Shown piece by piece: positions 1-7,459 of a stretch of 64,000 nucleotides of DNA. The translations under genes were made by a program, and so were the position numbers. Position 1 is the first letter of the stretch. Each line of letters begins with the position of its first letter. The DNA is taken from the NCBI GenBank assembly GCA_946186115.1, contig CAMHLV010000009.1, positions 1-64,000 of the forward strand. The letters run 5' to 3'. Source of the stretch: an uncultured Prevotella sp. Its GTDB lineage: Bacteria; Bacteroidota; Bacteroidia; Bacteroidales; Bacteroidaceae. The notes under the pieces are model-generated. The model ran no database searches. It was not told the origin of the DNA and saw nothing but the letters and a program-made list of their open reading frames with translations.

Positions 1-673
1 GATATTGATATTGACGCGCATTAATCCCTTGAGAGAGTACTGCACCGTCGGCCTCATACTCGTGGATGGCGCGGAGGTCTTGGCGCAGCATCCACATAGC
101 AGGGTTGAACCACTGTAGGGCGGTGAGCAGGTCCACGAGAAGCAAGTCCCAGGAGTGCCTGAGACGGACATGTCCCCGTTCATGGGCGAGAATGGCAGCG
201 TCATGTTTTTCGTAGTCGCTGCGGTTCATTACGATATAGTGCATCCAACTGAACGGCGACACCTTGGCGTTACCGGTCACGCAGAGAGTGATACCGTCAG
301 GTTGCGGATGCTTCTCACTCCGTCGTATCAGTAGCAGCACTTTCATCAAAGATACCAGCGTATGGGCCAGCGTCGCAGCAACACCTATTATAAATATTAT
401 GGGCAGTACGACTTGCCAGACCTCGGGGGCATTCTCTGTGGCTATTTCCGCATGGACATCGCCTACAGACACCATGGGCGTGGCCTCCATCATCACCGTT
501 TTATGCACGGTGATGACGCACAGTGGCAGCACGAACGACGCTGCCGCTGTCAGCAACAGCACCACGCGGTTGACCCTGTGGAACGTCTCTTTCGAGAGCA
601 TCAGGCGGTAGAACATGTAGAACGCAACAATCAGTACTGCCACCTTGGCATCGTATATCAGAAAGTCTGTCAT
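1..673 (-). CDS. BlaR1/MecR1-like M56 membrane metallopeptidase, 3' end outside window
   Basis: The gene starts at an ATG at 671-673 on the minus strand and runs off the left edge, so about 224 codons are visible. The N-terminus (MTDFLIYDAKVAVLIVAFYM) is a membrane segment followed by a second hydrophobic stretch. Further on, the zinc-protease motif HERGH lies in the context ILAHERGHVRLRHSWD, followed by WFNPAMWMLRQDLRAIHEYEAD, where the glutamate of the HEYEAD block is the usual third zinc ligand. This is the peptidase M56 family. These proteins sense a signal and lead to cleavage of the partner BlaI repressor. The BlaI-type gene lies 30 bp upstream in the same direction, which is the standard pairing in Bacteroidetes. 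What the pair senses cannot be told. TonB-like or sensor domains often follow but are outside the window. Confidence 0.85.
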   Translation of the reverse strand, partial: MTDFLIYDAKVAVLIVAFYMFYRLMLSKETFHRVNRVVLLLTAAASFVLPLCVITVHKTVMMEATPMVSVGDVHAEIATENAPEVWQVVLPIIFIIGVAATLAHTLVSLMKVLLLIRRSEKHPQPDGITLCVTGNAKVSPFSWMHYIVMNRSDYEKHDAAILAHERGHVRLRHSWDLLLVDLLTALQWFNPAMWMLRQDLRAIHEYEADGAVLSQGINARQYQY

Positions 674-703
674 ATTAACGATTTGACGATTTGTTCTTTT
701 CTT

Positions 704-1063
704 CTATTTGCTGTTCTCAATCTGGTCGATGAGTTCGCGCAGTTCCTCCACGCTGATCTTCTCTTCTTTTACAAAAGAGGAGACAGCAGAGAGGTAGGAG
801 TCGTCGAAGTAGTTTTTGATGATACCCGCCATCGACTTGCGTCCGTACTCCGCTTCGGAGATGAGCGGATAGTACTGGTAGGTATTGCCGTACTGCTTGT
901 GGTCGAGGAATCCCTCGCGCTCCAATATCCTGACGATGGTTGAGAGCGTGTTGAAGTGGGGACGAGGTTCGGCGTAGTGCTCTTGCAACTCGCGGACGAA
1001 CATCGGGCCGTGCTGCCAGTACAGCTCCATGATTTCCTTTTCCTTATTGGTCAGTTTCTTCAT
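704..1063 (-). CDS. BlaI/MecI family transcriptional repressor
   Basis: This 119-residue protein has the usual length for the family. The N-terminal winged helix (LTNKEKEIMELYWQHGPMFV, then TLSTIVRILEREGFL) matches the BlaI/MecI/CopY fold. The C-terminal part (FVKEEKISVEELRELIDQIE) is the dimerisation region. It is expected to repress its own promoter and the downstream M56 peptidase gene until the peptidase cleaves it. Several inverted repeats lie just upstream at 1119-1184, overlapping a near-consensus -7 element, which fits autoregulation. The ATG at 1063 gives the canonical start. Confidence 0.9.
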   Translation of the reverse strand: MKKLTNKEKEIMELYWQHGPMFVRELQEHYAEPRPHFNTLSTIVRILEREGFLDHKQYGNTYQYYPLISEAEYGRKSMAGIIKNYFDDSYLSAVSSFVKEEKISVEELRELIDQIENSK

Positions 1064-1116
1064 AATTGTTGTCTTTGTTGTCGTTAATAAATCGCGTCGT
1101 CATCAATATCTGACCG

Positions 1117-1184
1117 CAAAGTAACTAAAACTTTTCGTTACTTGCAACTAAAAGACTTAGTTTTTAAACTATTTTAATTAGTTT
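1117..1184 (-). promoter_or_regulatory. Promoter and dyad operators of the blaI-M56 operon
   Basis: Seen directly: a -7-like TTACTTTG on the minus strand (1124 to 1117, one mismatch from TAnnTTTG) is overlapped by the inverted repeat AAGTAAC (1119-1125) / GTTACTT (1137-1143). Two more dyads follow upstream: AACTAA (1146-1151) / TTAGTT (1157-1162), and AAACTA (1166-1171) / TAGTTT (1179-1184). The shared core is ACTA/TAGT. Inference: these are BlaI-type repressor sites covering both promoter elements. Confidence 0.6.
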
Positions 1185-1190
1185 CTTTAG

Positions 1191-1409
1191 TTGTTCACAC
1201 ATGGCTCAGGTCAAAAGTTGATTTTCCATAATACGTTCTTTGGTGCAGGAAATGCAGTATTTTACACAGCTAATGACCGATTTGGGTTTAATGGTTTCTG
1301 GCTACCAATGAAAAGCAACATGGTGGCTACTTGGTTTGAAGTGGCTCAATACGCTTACAACGACTGGCACGACACAGAGTGGCCAGACGCTGACGCTACA
1401 TCCCATTAA
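1191..1409 (+). other. Short unassigned reading frame, possibly a gene remnant
   Basis: A 72-codon open frame begins with TTG right after a stop codon and ends 4 bp before a strong plus-strand hairpin. Its product is rich in aromatic residues (FGFNGFWLPM, WFEVAQYAYNDWHDTEW) and does not look like random translation, but I recognise no family. There is no ATG in frame near the start and no clear plus-strand promoter. It may be the 3' remnant of a lost gene whose terminator is still present, or chance. The rest of 1064-1520 holds only the control region on the left and low-information sequence at 1447-1520. Confidence 0.25.
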
Positions 1410-1413
1410 CAGC

Positions 1414-1446
1414 ATCCCCGCCATTCCACGAAGGAATGGCGGGGAT
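1414..1446 (+). terminator. Strong hairpin terminator
   Basis: The perfect 14-bp stem ATCCCCGCCATTCC (1414-1427) / GGAATGGCGGGGAT (1433-1446) has a 5-base loop and is followed by TGTTTTG on the plus strand. It ends the short frame at 1191-1409. On the minus strand it could also stop transcripts from the gene ending at 1521, although no T-run follows in that direction. Confidence 0.7.
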
Positions 1447-1520
1447 TGTTTTGTCAGGCTCAAACCTCACACACCCTCCTGCAACTCAAAACTCTGTGCC
1501 TCTGTGCCAGTAGTTTGAAG

Positions 1521-3497
1521 TCAGTTCGCATGATAAATCTTTTTCAGTGCTGACGCTAACTCTTGTACTGTCAGGGGGCTGGCGACTATGGTGCCGTCGG
1601 GGCCGATGACAACGGTTTCGGGCCATGAGTAGATGCCGTATGAATTCTTGGCCGCATGAGTGGACAACTGTGGCCAGGGCAGACACTCTTCCCTCAGTCG
1701 TTCCTTCCATTGTTTCATATAGTTTCCGTCCATCACAAGGCTGAGGATTTGCAGACCTTTTGCATGATACTTGCCGTAGAGCGTGCGCAGCTGGGGCAGG
1801 ATGTCGAATTGGTCGCGATTCCAGCTCTCATAGAAGTGCAGCACCACATACCCTTTACCGATATACTCGCTCAACTGGTGAGCGTTGCCTAACGTGTCTG
1901 CAAGGAGCATGTCTTCATAATGTTTCCCCGGACGGCGTTTTTCCAGTCCTGCTGCATACTCCCTGACAGGCACCATCAGCAGATGGTTGGCATAGCGGAA
2001 CTGGTCGCTGAGGAAAGGTTTCAGCTCGTCGCAGGTCAGTTCGGTATATATCTTGTTGATGGCGTAGGCCCTCAGCAGGTCGTCATTGCCTTGGAAGATG
2101 ACCTGACGGAAAAGTTCGCGCTGTTTGGCGATGGCGGCATCCAGTTCGGAACGGTCCTTCATTTTGAGCATGCGCAACCGCTCTGCCTCCGTTTCGTTCA
2201 GGAAGTCGTTGCGTTGCTGCGAAGCCTTCTGACTCTTGACGGTACGCTTCTGCAGGTCTGCCTTGACAGGTTGGCCGTCTGCCCAGAAGTAGGTGAAAAG
2301 GCGATTGTCCGTGCTCAGTCCGCACACCTCGTCTTTCGGCAGCCGGCAGGTGAAGGAGAAGCGGCCATTGCGGACGGGGAACTTCCCCAATTCCTCGAAA
2401 GAGGCCACCGTACGTCGGATGGTGACGCTGTCGGCATCGGCCGGGGCCGTACCGCTGATCTGGCAGTCCACCTGTTGCAGGTCTTCAGAGCCGTTCGTAA
2501 TCAGTCCGTTGTATGAGACTACCTTTCGTAGCTGCGTCGTAGAGATAGTAGAAGAGGTAATCATGGCAGGGCGTTGTTTCACCTCACCGCCTTCTGCCTG
2601 GTATTGCTCACTCTTCTTGTAAAGTGTGTAGCAGGTGTAGCCAAACATATCCTTGTGCTTCTGGCCTGAGGCCGTCTCGGCGTATGGGCTGAGAATGCTG
2701 ATGAGTGTGTTATACTGCTCTTGGGTCAGTTTGTGAGGATAGCCGTCGCACATCTTATGGAGTATGACAACGGCAGCCGTCTTGCCCCCCGATGTCTCCC
2801 GGTCGTAGATATGGCAGGTCTGCTTCACTTTGGCCAACAGTTCGTCGTAGGTCTGTGGAGCTGTAGGGTCTGTGTCATATTTGATGGTGGCCGTCATGTT
2901 CTGCTGTTCGGAATAAGGCATAAGGAAAGGCATGTCGTCGTGCTTCTTGGCCGCAATCTCAAAGATGGTGCCGTTCATCATCCAAAAGTTTCCAATCTTT
3001 TGGTCCGGCTTAATCTGCTGCTCCCACACCAACAGAACAGCATAGCGATAGCCGTCAGACTCGTCGAAGGACAGTAGTCGGATGTTCTGTCGGGAGCCGA
3101 ATACATACCTCCCGCTGACCGCCCCTTTAGGATTACCAAAGATCCATAGTACGCCCGATGCCAATGGAGCACCCTCCTGAGCGTCGTGAATCATCACCTC
3201 CTTAGCATGAACGGCTTCGCTGCGTAAAGTCTGCTCCAGTTCCTTCAAGTGAGGAAACAAGAGGGTGGCATCGTTACTGTTTTCGACCGAAAACACTTGG
3301 CTGAAGTCATAGGCCGTAGCCTTACCGCCAGTAGTCGCGTCGCTGCAGACGACACGTCCTTGACTGACGTTATATTCGCCTGAGGCAACGAAGGCCTGTA
3401 ACTTTTCGTGGACGCGGCGGGCTGCGTCGCTGACTTGTGCGCTTACTGACATGGCCCATATCAGGCATGCTGCCAATAAAAAGTTTCTATTCTTCAT
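1521..3497 (-). CDS. Secreted thioredoxin-fold protein lacking the CxxC active site
   Basis: The protein has 658 residues with a clear signal peptide (MKNRNFLLAACLIWAMSVSAQ). The last ~130 residues follow the TlpA/AhpC thioredoxin pattern: GKGYVVLHFYESW, a helix, LQILSLVMDGN, and a cis-proline strand YSWPETVVIGPDGTI. At the place of the WCxPC motif it has NRDQFDI, with no cysteines, so classical disulfide chemistry is not expected. The N-terminal ~500 residues are not recognised. The start overlaps the end of the anti-sigma-like gene by 11 bp, making this the third gene of a sigma-factor operon. A role in the envelope response controlled by that sigma factor is plausible but inferred. Confidence 0.65.
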   Translation of the reverse strand: MKNRNFLLAACLIWAMSVSAQVSDAARRVHEKLQAFVASGEYNVSQGRVVCSDATTGGKATAYDFSQVFSVENSNDATLLFPHLKELEQTLRSEAVHAKEVMIHDAQEGAPLASGVLWIFGNPKGAVSGRYVFGSRQNIRLLSFDESDGYRYAVLLVWEQQIKPDQKIGNFWMMNGTIFEIAAKKHDDMPFLMPYSEQQNMTATIKYDTDPTAPQTYDELLAKVKQTCHIYDRETSGGKTAAVVILHKMCDGYPHKLTQEQYNTLISILSPYAETASGQKHKDMFGYTCYTLYKKSEQYQAEGGEVKQRPAMITSSTISTTQLRKVVSYNGLITNGSEDLQQVDCQISGTAPADADSVTIRRTVASFEELGKFPVRNGRFSFTCRLPKDEVCGLSTDNRLFTYFWADGQPVKADLQKRTVKSQKASQQRNDFLNETEAERLRMLKMKDRSELDAAIAKQRELFRQVIFQGNDDLLRAYAINKIYTELTCDELKPFLSDQFRYANHLLMVPVREYAAGLEKRRPGKHYEDMLLADTLGNAHQLSEYIGKGYVVLHFYESWNRDQFDILPQLRTLYGKYHAKGLQILSLVMDGNYMKQWKERLREECLPWPQLSTHAAKNSYGIYSWPETVVIGPDGTIVASPLTVQELASALKKIYHAN

Positions 3498-4065
3498 CTG
3501 TTGTTACGTTATTTATAATAGCGGCTTGGTGAGGCTGGGCATCTTTGCGCAACTCGTTCAGGATGTAGTTGTTGACGATACGCTGCAGTCGCTCGTCAGC
3601 ATGCATCACCCGATGAATGCGCTCAATATAGAGGCTGTCGTCCACCTGGGCCAGTTCGTGTTCTATCTTGTTGATATAATAATCGAGGCTGTCAGTAGTC
3701 GGCTCAGTGTTAGGCTGTTCTACTAATTGTCTGTCTGTTTTTTTTGCTTGATGCACTACCGCTTTTACTGGCAGCACTCGATTTTCCGTATCCGCATGTC
3801 TGATGATCTCTTTGGTGTCGGACAGCTCACATGGGGTCTGTCCCCCTGTGAGCACAGAACTACCGTTCGTAGGCCAAACCATCATCACGACAAGGGCGAT
3901 GCAAGCTGCTGCGGCAAGGGCGGCGATGTAGATATGCCTTGCCCTGCGTGTCGGCTTGGGGGTACTCTTCTGCATCCGCTTCATGAAGTCGGCGGGCAGT
4001 TGCGGCGTGTCGTTGTATTTGCGCCGGAGTGCTTCGCGGAGGTCGTTGTCTTTATACGTTGTCAT
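3487..4065 (-). CDS. Membrane anti-sigma-factor-like protein
   Basis: The 192-residue protein has a cytosolic N-terminus with the segment LREALRRKYNDTPQLPADFM, one membrane helix at about residues 43-63 (IYIAALAAAACIALVVMMVW), and an acidic, helical C-terminal domain outside the membrane (LDYYINKIEHELAQVDDSLY). The position directly after an ECF sigma factor gene, with a 14-bp overlap, and the topology fit an anti-sigma factor or a small membrane partner. It has no zinc-binding HxxxCxxC motif, so it is not a ZAS-type anti-sigma factor. The assignment rests mainly on context. Confidence 0.6.
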   Translation of the reverse strand: MTTYKDNDLREALRRKYNDTPQLPADFMKRMQKSTPKPTRRARHIYIAALAAAACIALVVMMVWPTNGSSVLTGGQTPCELSDTKEIIRHADTENRVLPVKAVVHQAKKTDRQLVEQPNTEPTTDSLDYYINKIEHELAQVDDSLYIERIHRVMHADERLQRIVNNYILNELRKDAQPHQAAIINNVTTDEE

Positions 4066-4609
4066 TCTTCTGAAGTTGCTTGTATAGTTTTCTGCGTATT
4101 CTAAAGAGGCGGTTGGCCAATGCGTGAGGGGTTGTGTCCATGATGAACGAGCATTCGTCTAACGGACGGTTCTCGAAGTAGTGGAGTGTGAGTAATAGGC
4201 GTTCGTCGTACGGCAGGTCGTCTATCAGCTGTTCCAGCCTATGTATGCGCTCTTCGCGACCAGTGGACAGCTCTGCCTCCAACTCCTCGTCGCTGATGTC
4301 TGTCTGCCAGACGTCGCTATCCTCTATGGAGATGATGTTCGGGCGACGACGTTTCATGAAATCGAGTGTCAAGCGGTAGGCTATGCGACAGAGCCATGTG
4401 CCGAGCGATGCCTGCTGCGCATCGTAGCTGTCGATTCTGCTGAAAGCCCTCAGGAAGGTGTCTTGCGTCAGTTCCTCGGCATCCATCATGTCTGTTACGA
4501 GCCTCGCAATCATGGCAAAGACCTCCTGTCCGTAGCGACTGACCATCAGGTCTTGCCCCTTGCGCTGGCCGTCTTTTACAGCTTCCACTATCTGCTTGTC
4601 TGTCTTCAC
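4052..4609 (-). CDS. ECF-family RNA polymerase sigma factor
   Basis: The 185-residue protein has region 2 (VSRYGQEVFAMIARLVTDMM, then DAEELTQDTFLRAFSRIDSY), the linker, and region 4 (LIDDLPYDERLLLTLHYFEN, then HALANRLFRIRRKLYKQL). This is the sigma-70 group 4 layout. It redirects RNA polymerase to a small regulon, probably released by the adjacent membrane protein. It starts the operon sigma / anti-sigma-like / thioredoxin-fold protein, all overlapping. The upstream 125 bp contain the dyad GTTCAC/GTGAAC at 4698-4714 but no clear TAnnTTTG box, which may mean that it uses its own promoter type. Confidence 0.9.
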   Translation of the reverse strand: MKTDKQIVEAVKDGQRKGQDLMVSRYGQEVFAMIARLVTDMMDAEELTQDTFLRAFSRIDSYDAQQASLGTWLCRIAYRLTLDFMKRRRPNIISIEDSDVWQTDISDEELEAELSTGREERIHRLEQLIDDLPYDERLLLTLHYFENRPLDECSFIMDTTPHALANRLFRIRRKLYKQLQKNDNV

Positions 4610-4697
4610 TTTCAGTGTTTTCTTTTGCTTTTCTACTTGTTATACGACAGAAAGAAGAAAACATCCCGCTCTTCGCGCAACTTTTTTTAATTATTCA

Positions 4698-4714
4698 GTT
4701 CACTAATGGTGAAC
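4698..4714. repeat. Inverted repeat between the chimeric gene and the sigma operon
   Basis: GTTCAC (4698-4703) and GTGAAC (4709-4714) form a perfect 6-bp dyad with a 5-base centre. It lies downstream of the stop codon at 4735 and upstream of the sigma gene. It has no T-run for the minus strand. It may be a weak terminator or a regulator site. Confidence 0.35.
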
Positions 4715-4734
4715 GTGCAAGGTTAAGGTGGTTT

Positions 4735-5505
4735 TTATCCGATGAGTTTCTTGATTTGTTTTTCCGTTGCTTCTGGTAGCAATGCCCTGAAGTGCGCCAT
4801 CAGGCGCTGATACGACTCCTGCGGGGTACGCTCACAGCGGCAGGCTTCGCGTCCTAATAATGCTTCGGGCATCGTCAGCAATGACCAGCCCCAGCCATAT
4901 TCCCTGCCGTGCTTGTCGGTAGGGTAGACGAAGTCTTCGGTTACGATGTAGCAGCCCATCTGCAGGCGGGTGACATAGCCGTCAAACTTGCTGCGCATCT
5001 TCGGCCCGTCAAAACCACAGGCGGCCCGCAGTTCGCGGGTAATCAGGCTGCCATGCTCTCCCAACGTCGCCAGAATGCTGTCTTCTATCGACCCTTCTGC
5101 CGGTACTGGATGTCGGCTGCGCGTCCCTTCAGGGATGCGGTAAATGGTCTTTCTGCTGTCGTTTCCCTTCTCTGAGGTCGCGCTGCGGAAGGCGATGCCG
5201 TCGTTATACACCCGCAACTGCAGGTTGCCGCTGCGGTATTCGTTGGCTTCGTTGGTACAGTGCAGCCGCTTGCCGGAAACCATCTGGTAGTCTGCCGTCA
5301 CACGTTGGGTAAACTTCAACTTCAGGGGGGCGTCGACACCCTCCACCGACAGCACTTCCAATACCGGTTGCTTCTGGTAGAAGACTACCAGTCCCTGTCC
5401 TTTAGCCTTCACTGTCAGTTTCCCGTTAGGTGATACGGGTTGTGCCGCTGCTGTGGTCAATGCCCATCCTAACAGGATGGTAGCCATGCAAAGTGTTCTT
5501 CTCAT
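4735..5505 (-). CDS. Chimeric protein: GH97 N-terminal domain joined to an AlkZ-related C-terminal region
   Basis: The protein has 256 residues. Residues 1-130 are a signal peptide plus the start of the GH97 N-terminal beta-sandwich (SPNGKLTVKAKGQ, SGKRLHCTNEANEY, LQLRVYNDGIAFRS, YRIPEGT). GH97 enzymes are normally about 650-700 residues with a catalytic barrel, which is absent here. From about residue 135 the sequence changes to the C-terminal part of AlkZ/YcaQ-related winged-helix proteins (SKFDGYVTRLQM, HGREYGWGWSLLTMPEALLG, LLPEATEKQIKKLIG). An exported sugar-enzyme domain and a DNA-repair-like domain make no sense together, so this is most likely the product of a deletion that fused two genes, i.e. 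a pseudogene. The junction lies near 5100-5120. Confidence 0.6.
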   Translation of the reverse strand: MRRTLCMATILLGWALTTAAAQPVSPNGKLTVKAKGQGLVVFYQKQPVLEVLSVEGVDAPLKLKFTQRVTADYQMVSGKRLHCTNEANEYRSGNLQLRVYNDGIAFRSATSEKGNDSRKTIYRIPEGTRSRHPVPAEGSIEDSILATLGEHGSLITRELRAACGFDGPKMRSKFDGYVTRLQMGCYIVTEDFVYPTDKHGREYGWGWSLLTMPEALLGREACRCERTPQESYQRLMAHFRALLPEATEKQIKKLIG

Positions 5506-5541
5506 TTCTTCAATTCAATTCTTCCATCCTTCCATCCTTCA
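5506..5541 (-). repeat. Octamer tandem repeat bridging two genes
   Basis: On the minus strand the unit GAAGGATG/GAAGAATT repeats four times, from the stop codon of the esterase (TGA at 5539-5541) to just before the ATG at 5505. The period is 8. It resembles the 7-base arrays at other junctions in this window. Confidence 0.7.
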
Positions 5542-7416
5542 ATTCTTCAAGAGCATTCTAAAGAGGGCGCGGCGGCGTTGTGACCATGTGGGATAGTCGT
5601 CGGCACGGAGTGTCTTGATGCTGAATTCCGGCATCTGGTCGTTTTGGGGCATGTTCTTCATAAACTCCAAACCACTGGTGGTCAGGATGCAGGGCTTGGC
5701 CTTGCCGTCGGCAACCATGCGGTCGGCAATGGCGTTGGCACCGCCAACCGTGAACCAACTCTCCATGGTATCGTCCTTGCCCGGTATCAGCTGAATGAAG
5801 TTAGGCATCTCGCCAAACTTCATGCCGGGCGACGTGTACCAAGCCTCCTGACGCTCCAGGTCGTAGCTGATGCGACCGTGCTCTATGTCGCCCATGGATG
5901 CGAAGTTGAATGGCGACGCGGGATTGTCGGCGATGCTGTACTTGAAGCCAAGGTCAGGCGAGAGATACATATTGCTGGGGTCAGCCACGGGGGTACCGTC
6001 GACGATGAAGCAGTATTTGAACGTGTCGTAGAGGTAGTCGCCTACCACGATGCTCCATACACCGTCGGAGTCGCGCTGCATCGGCATCGGTTCTGCCAGC
6101 ATCTCACAGTCGAGCGTCACCTGACGGGCCTCGGGGGCCTTGAAGCGGAAGGTGATGCCCTCGTCGCTGTACTCTGGCGAGATGATGGGTTTGGGGAAGA
6201 GACGGGCCATGACGCCCGGCGTGAACTGCTGTTCCTTGCCTGTGGCGGCAGGGGCAGGCTGTCCATGGGTCATCGCCTCCTCGGCAGCCTTCTTGTTGAA
6301 GAGCAGGGGCAGCGTCTTGGCCAGGAAGTATTTGGCATTCATCCACGTATGGCCGTACTTGTCGTTGGTAAACTCCTTGACGCTACGGATGCCTTTCTTG
6401 TCGAGGAACTCCATGTAGTCGCGGGCATTACCATAGAGGAAATCGTCAGTACCCACGCCGAGCCAGAACAGGTGCAGCTGCTGGTTGGTGTTGTCGGCCT
6501 GGTCGTAGACGTCGGGGATGTCCGTCGAGGTAAAGGAACTGTAGGAGCACAGGTAGGAGAACTTGTCGAGGTTTGTCAGTCCGTTGTAGAGGGCCTGGTT
6601 GCCACCGCGTGAGAAACCGCCGATGGCACGGTGGTCGCGGTCGTTCTTTGTGCGATAGTTCTTTTCGATGTAGGGCATCAGGTCGTTAATCAGGTCTTGG
6701 CTGAACACGTCGCCGCCGAAGCGTGTGGCAGGCTGTCCGCTGGCCTCACCGGCCTTGGCGGGCTTCAGCTTATAGGGATTGCCATAGGGCAGCACGATAA
6801 TCATGTCCTTGGCCTGTTTGGCTGCCAGCAGGTTGTCGAGGATGTAGTTGACACGGCCTACCTTGTAGTAGACTTCCTCGGTGTCGGTGGTACCGCTGAT
6901 GAGGTAGAATACGGGATATTTCTTCAGGTTGGCCGGATTGAACTGCATGCCCATCTGGTGATAGTCGGGCGGCAGGATGACTACGGCATGGTTGGTGGCA
7001 CCAAGGCTCTTGGAATAGTAGCTGACATATTCGACGCGGCAATGCGGCACGTCGCAGATGTCGTGCATCAGAGGACCGTTCTGCGACTTGATGTCAAGCA
7101 GACTGTTCTTGAAGCCCTCATTGGGGAAGTATTCGTTGCACTGCGGGTCCATGATGCTGACACCGTCGACCTCGAAGTGGTAGGGGTACATGTCAGGGGC
7201 GGCAGGGCCTAAGGTGACCGTCCACAAGCCCGTCTGCGCATCTTTTGTCATGGCATGTTTGCCGGCAAACTGAACATCCACGGACACGGCTTTGGCCGAG
7301 TCGTTGTGGTACTGAAACGTGACGGTGCCATCGGCATGGCAAACCGTCTGCGCCATAGCTGTCATGGCAAAGCAGAAACTGCAGAGCGTAAGGAATAGTC
7401 TATTATAGTTCATCAT
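5539..7416 (-). CDS. Secreted CE1-type carbohydrate esterase with a second, truncated esterase copy
   Basis: The protein has about 625 residues, starting at the ATG at 7416; a TTG two codons upstream is less likely. A signal peptide is followed by an E-set/CBM48-like domain (~25-115) and an esterase-D fold. The catalytic serine is in GGFSRGG (S269), the acid in GVGTDD, and the histidine in KYGHTW. From ~400 a second E-set domain begins (FRFKAPEARQVTLDCEML) and then a second esterase start (GRISYDLERQEAWYTSPGMK) that ends after ~120 residues without its own Ser/His. It is thus a tandem duplication whose second catalytic half is degraded. The likely substrate is feruloyl or acetyl groups on xylan, judging from the neighbouring arabinofuranosidase/xylosidase gene. 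It is co-transcribed behind the tandem GH43 gene. Confidence 0.75.
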   Translation of the reverse strand: MMNYNRLFLTLCSFCFAMTAMAQTVCHADGTVTFQYHNDSAKAVSVDVQFAGKHAMTKDAQTGLWTVTLGPAAPDMYPYHFEVDGVSIMDPQCNEYFPNEGFKNSLLDIKSQNGPLMHDICDVPHCRVEYVSYYSKSLGATNHAVVILPPDYHQMGMQFNPANLKKYPVFYLISGTTDTEEVYYKVGRVNYILDNLLAAKQAKDMIIVLPYGNPYKLKPAKAGEASGQPATRFGGDVFSQDLINDLMPYIEKNYRTKNDRDHRAIGGFSRGGNQALYNGLTNLDKFSYLCSYSSFTSTDIPDVYDQADNTNQQLHLFWLGVGTDDFLYGNARDYMEFLDKKGIRSVKEFTNDKYGHTWMNAKYFLAKTLPLLFNKKAAEEAMTHGQPAPAATGKEQQFTPGVMARLFPKPIISPEYSDEGITFRFKAPEARQVTLDCEMLAEPMPMQRDSDGVWSIVVGDYLYDTFKYCFIVDGTPVADPSNMYLSPDLGFKYSIADNPASPFNFASMGDIEHGRISYDLERQEAWYTSPGMKFGEMPNFIQLIPGKDDTMESWFTVGGANAIADRMVADGKAKPCILTTSGLEFMKNMPQNDQMPEFSIKTLRADDYPTWSQRRRALFRMLLKN

Positions 7417-7459
7417 GTTCAATGGTCAATGTTTAATATTCAATGTTTAATGTTTAATG
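7411..7459 (-). repeat. Heptamer tandem array spanning stop and start codons
   Basis: Read on the minus strand, seven consecutive 7-base units run CATTAAA, CATTAAA, CATTGAA, TATTAAA, CATTGAC, CATTGAA, CATGATG. The first unit supplies the last His codon and the TAA stop of the GH43 gene, and the last unit contains the ATG of the esterase. Confidence 0.8.

Noticed and set aside
264..943. Plus-strand open frames opposite the M56 and BlaI-type genes
   Set aside because: They lie opposite genes with clear family motifs, have no family features and no promoter; they are antisense shadows.
5644..6612. A 322-codon plus-strand frame opposite the CE1-type esterase
   Set aside because: Its length comes from the high GC and codon bias of the esterase on the other strand; the product is Val/Glu/Gly-rich with no domain.
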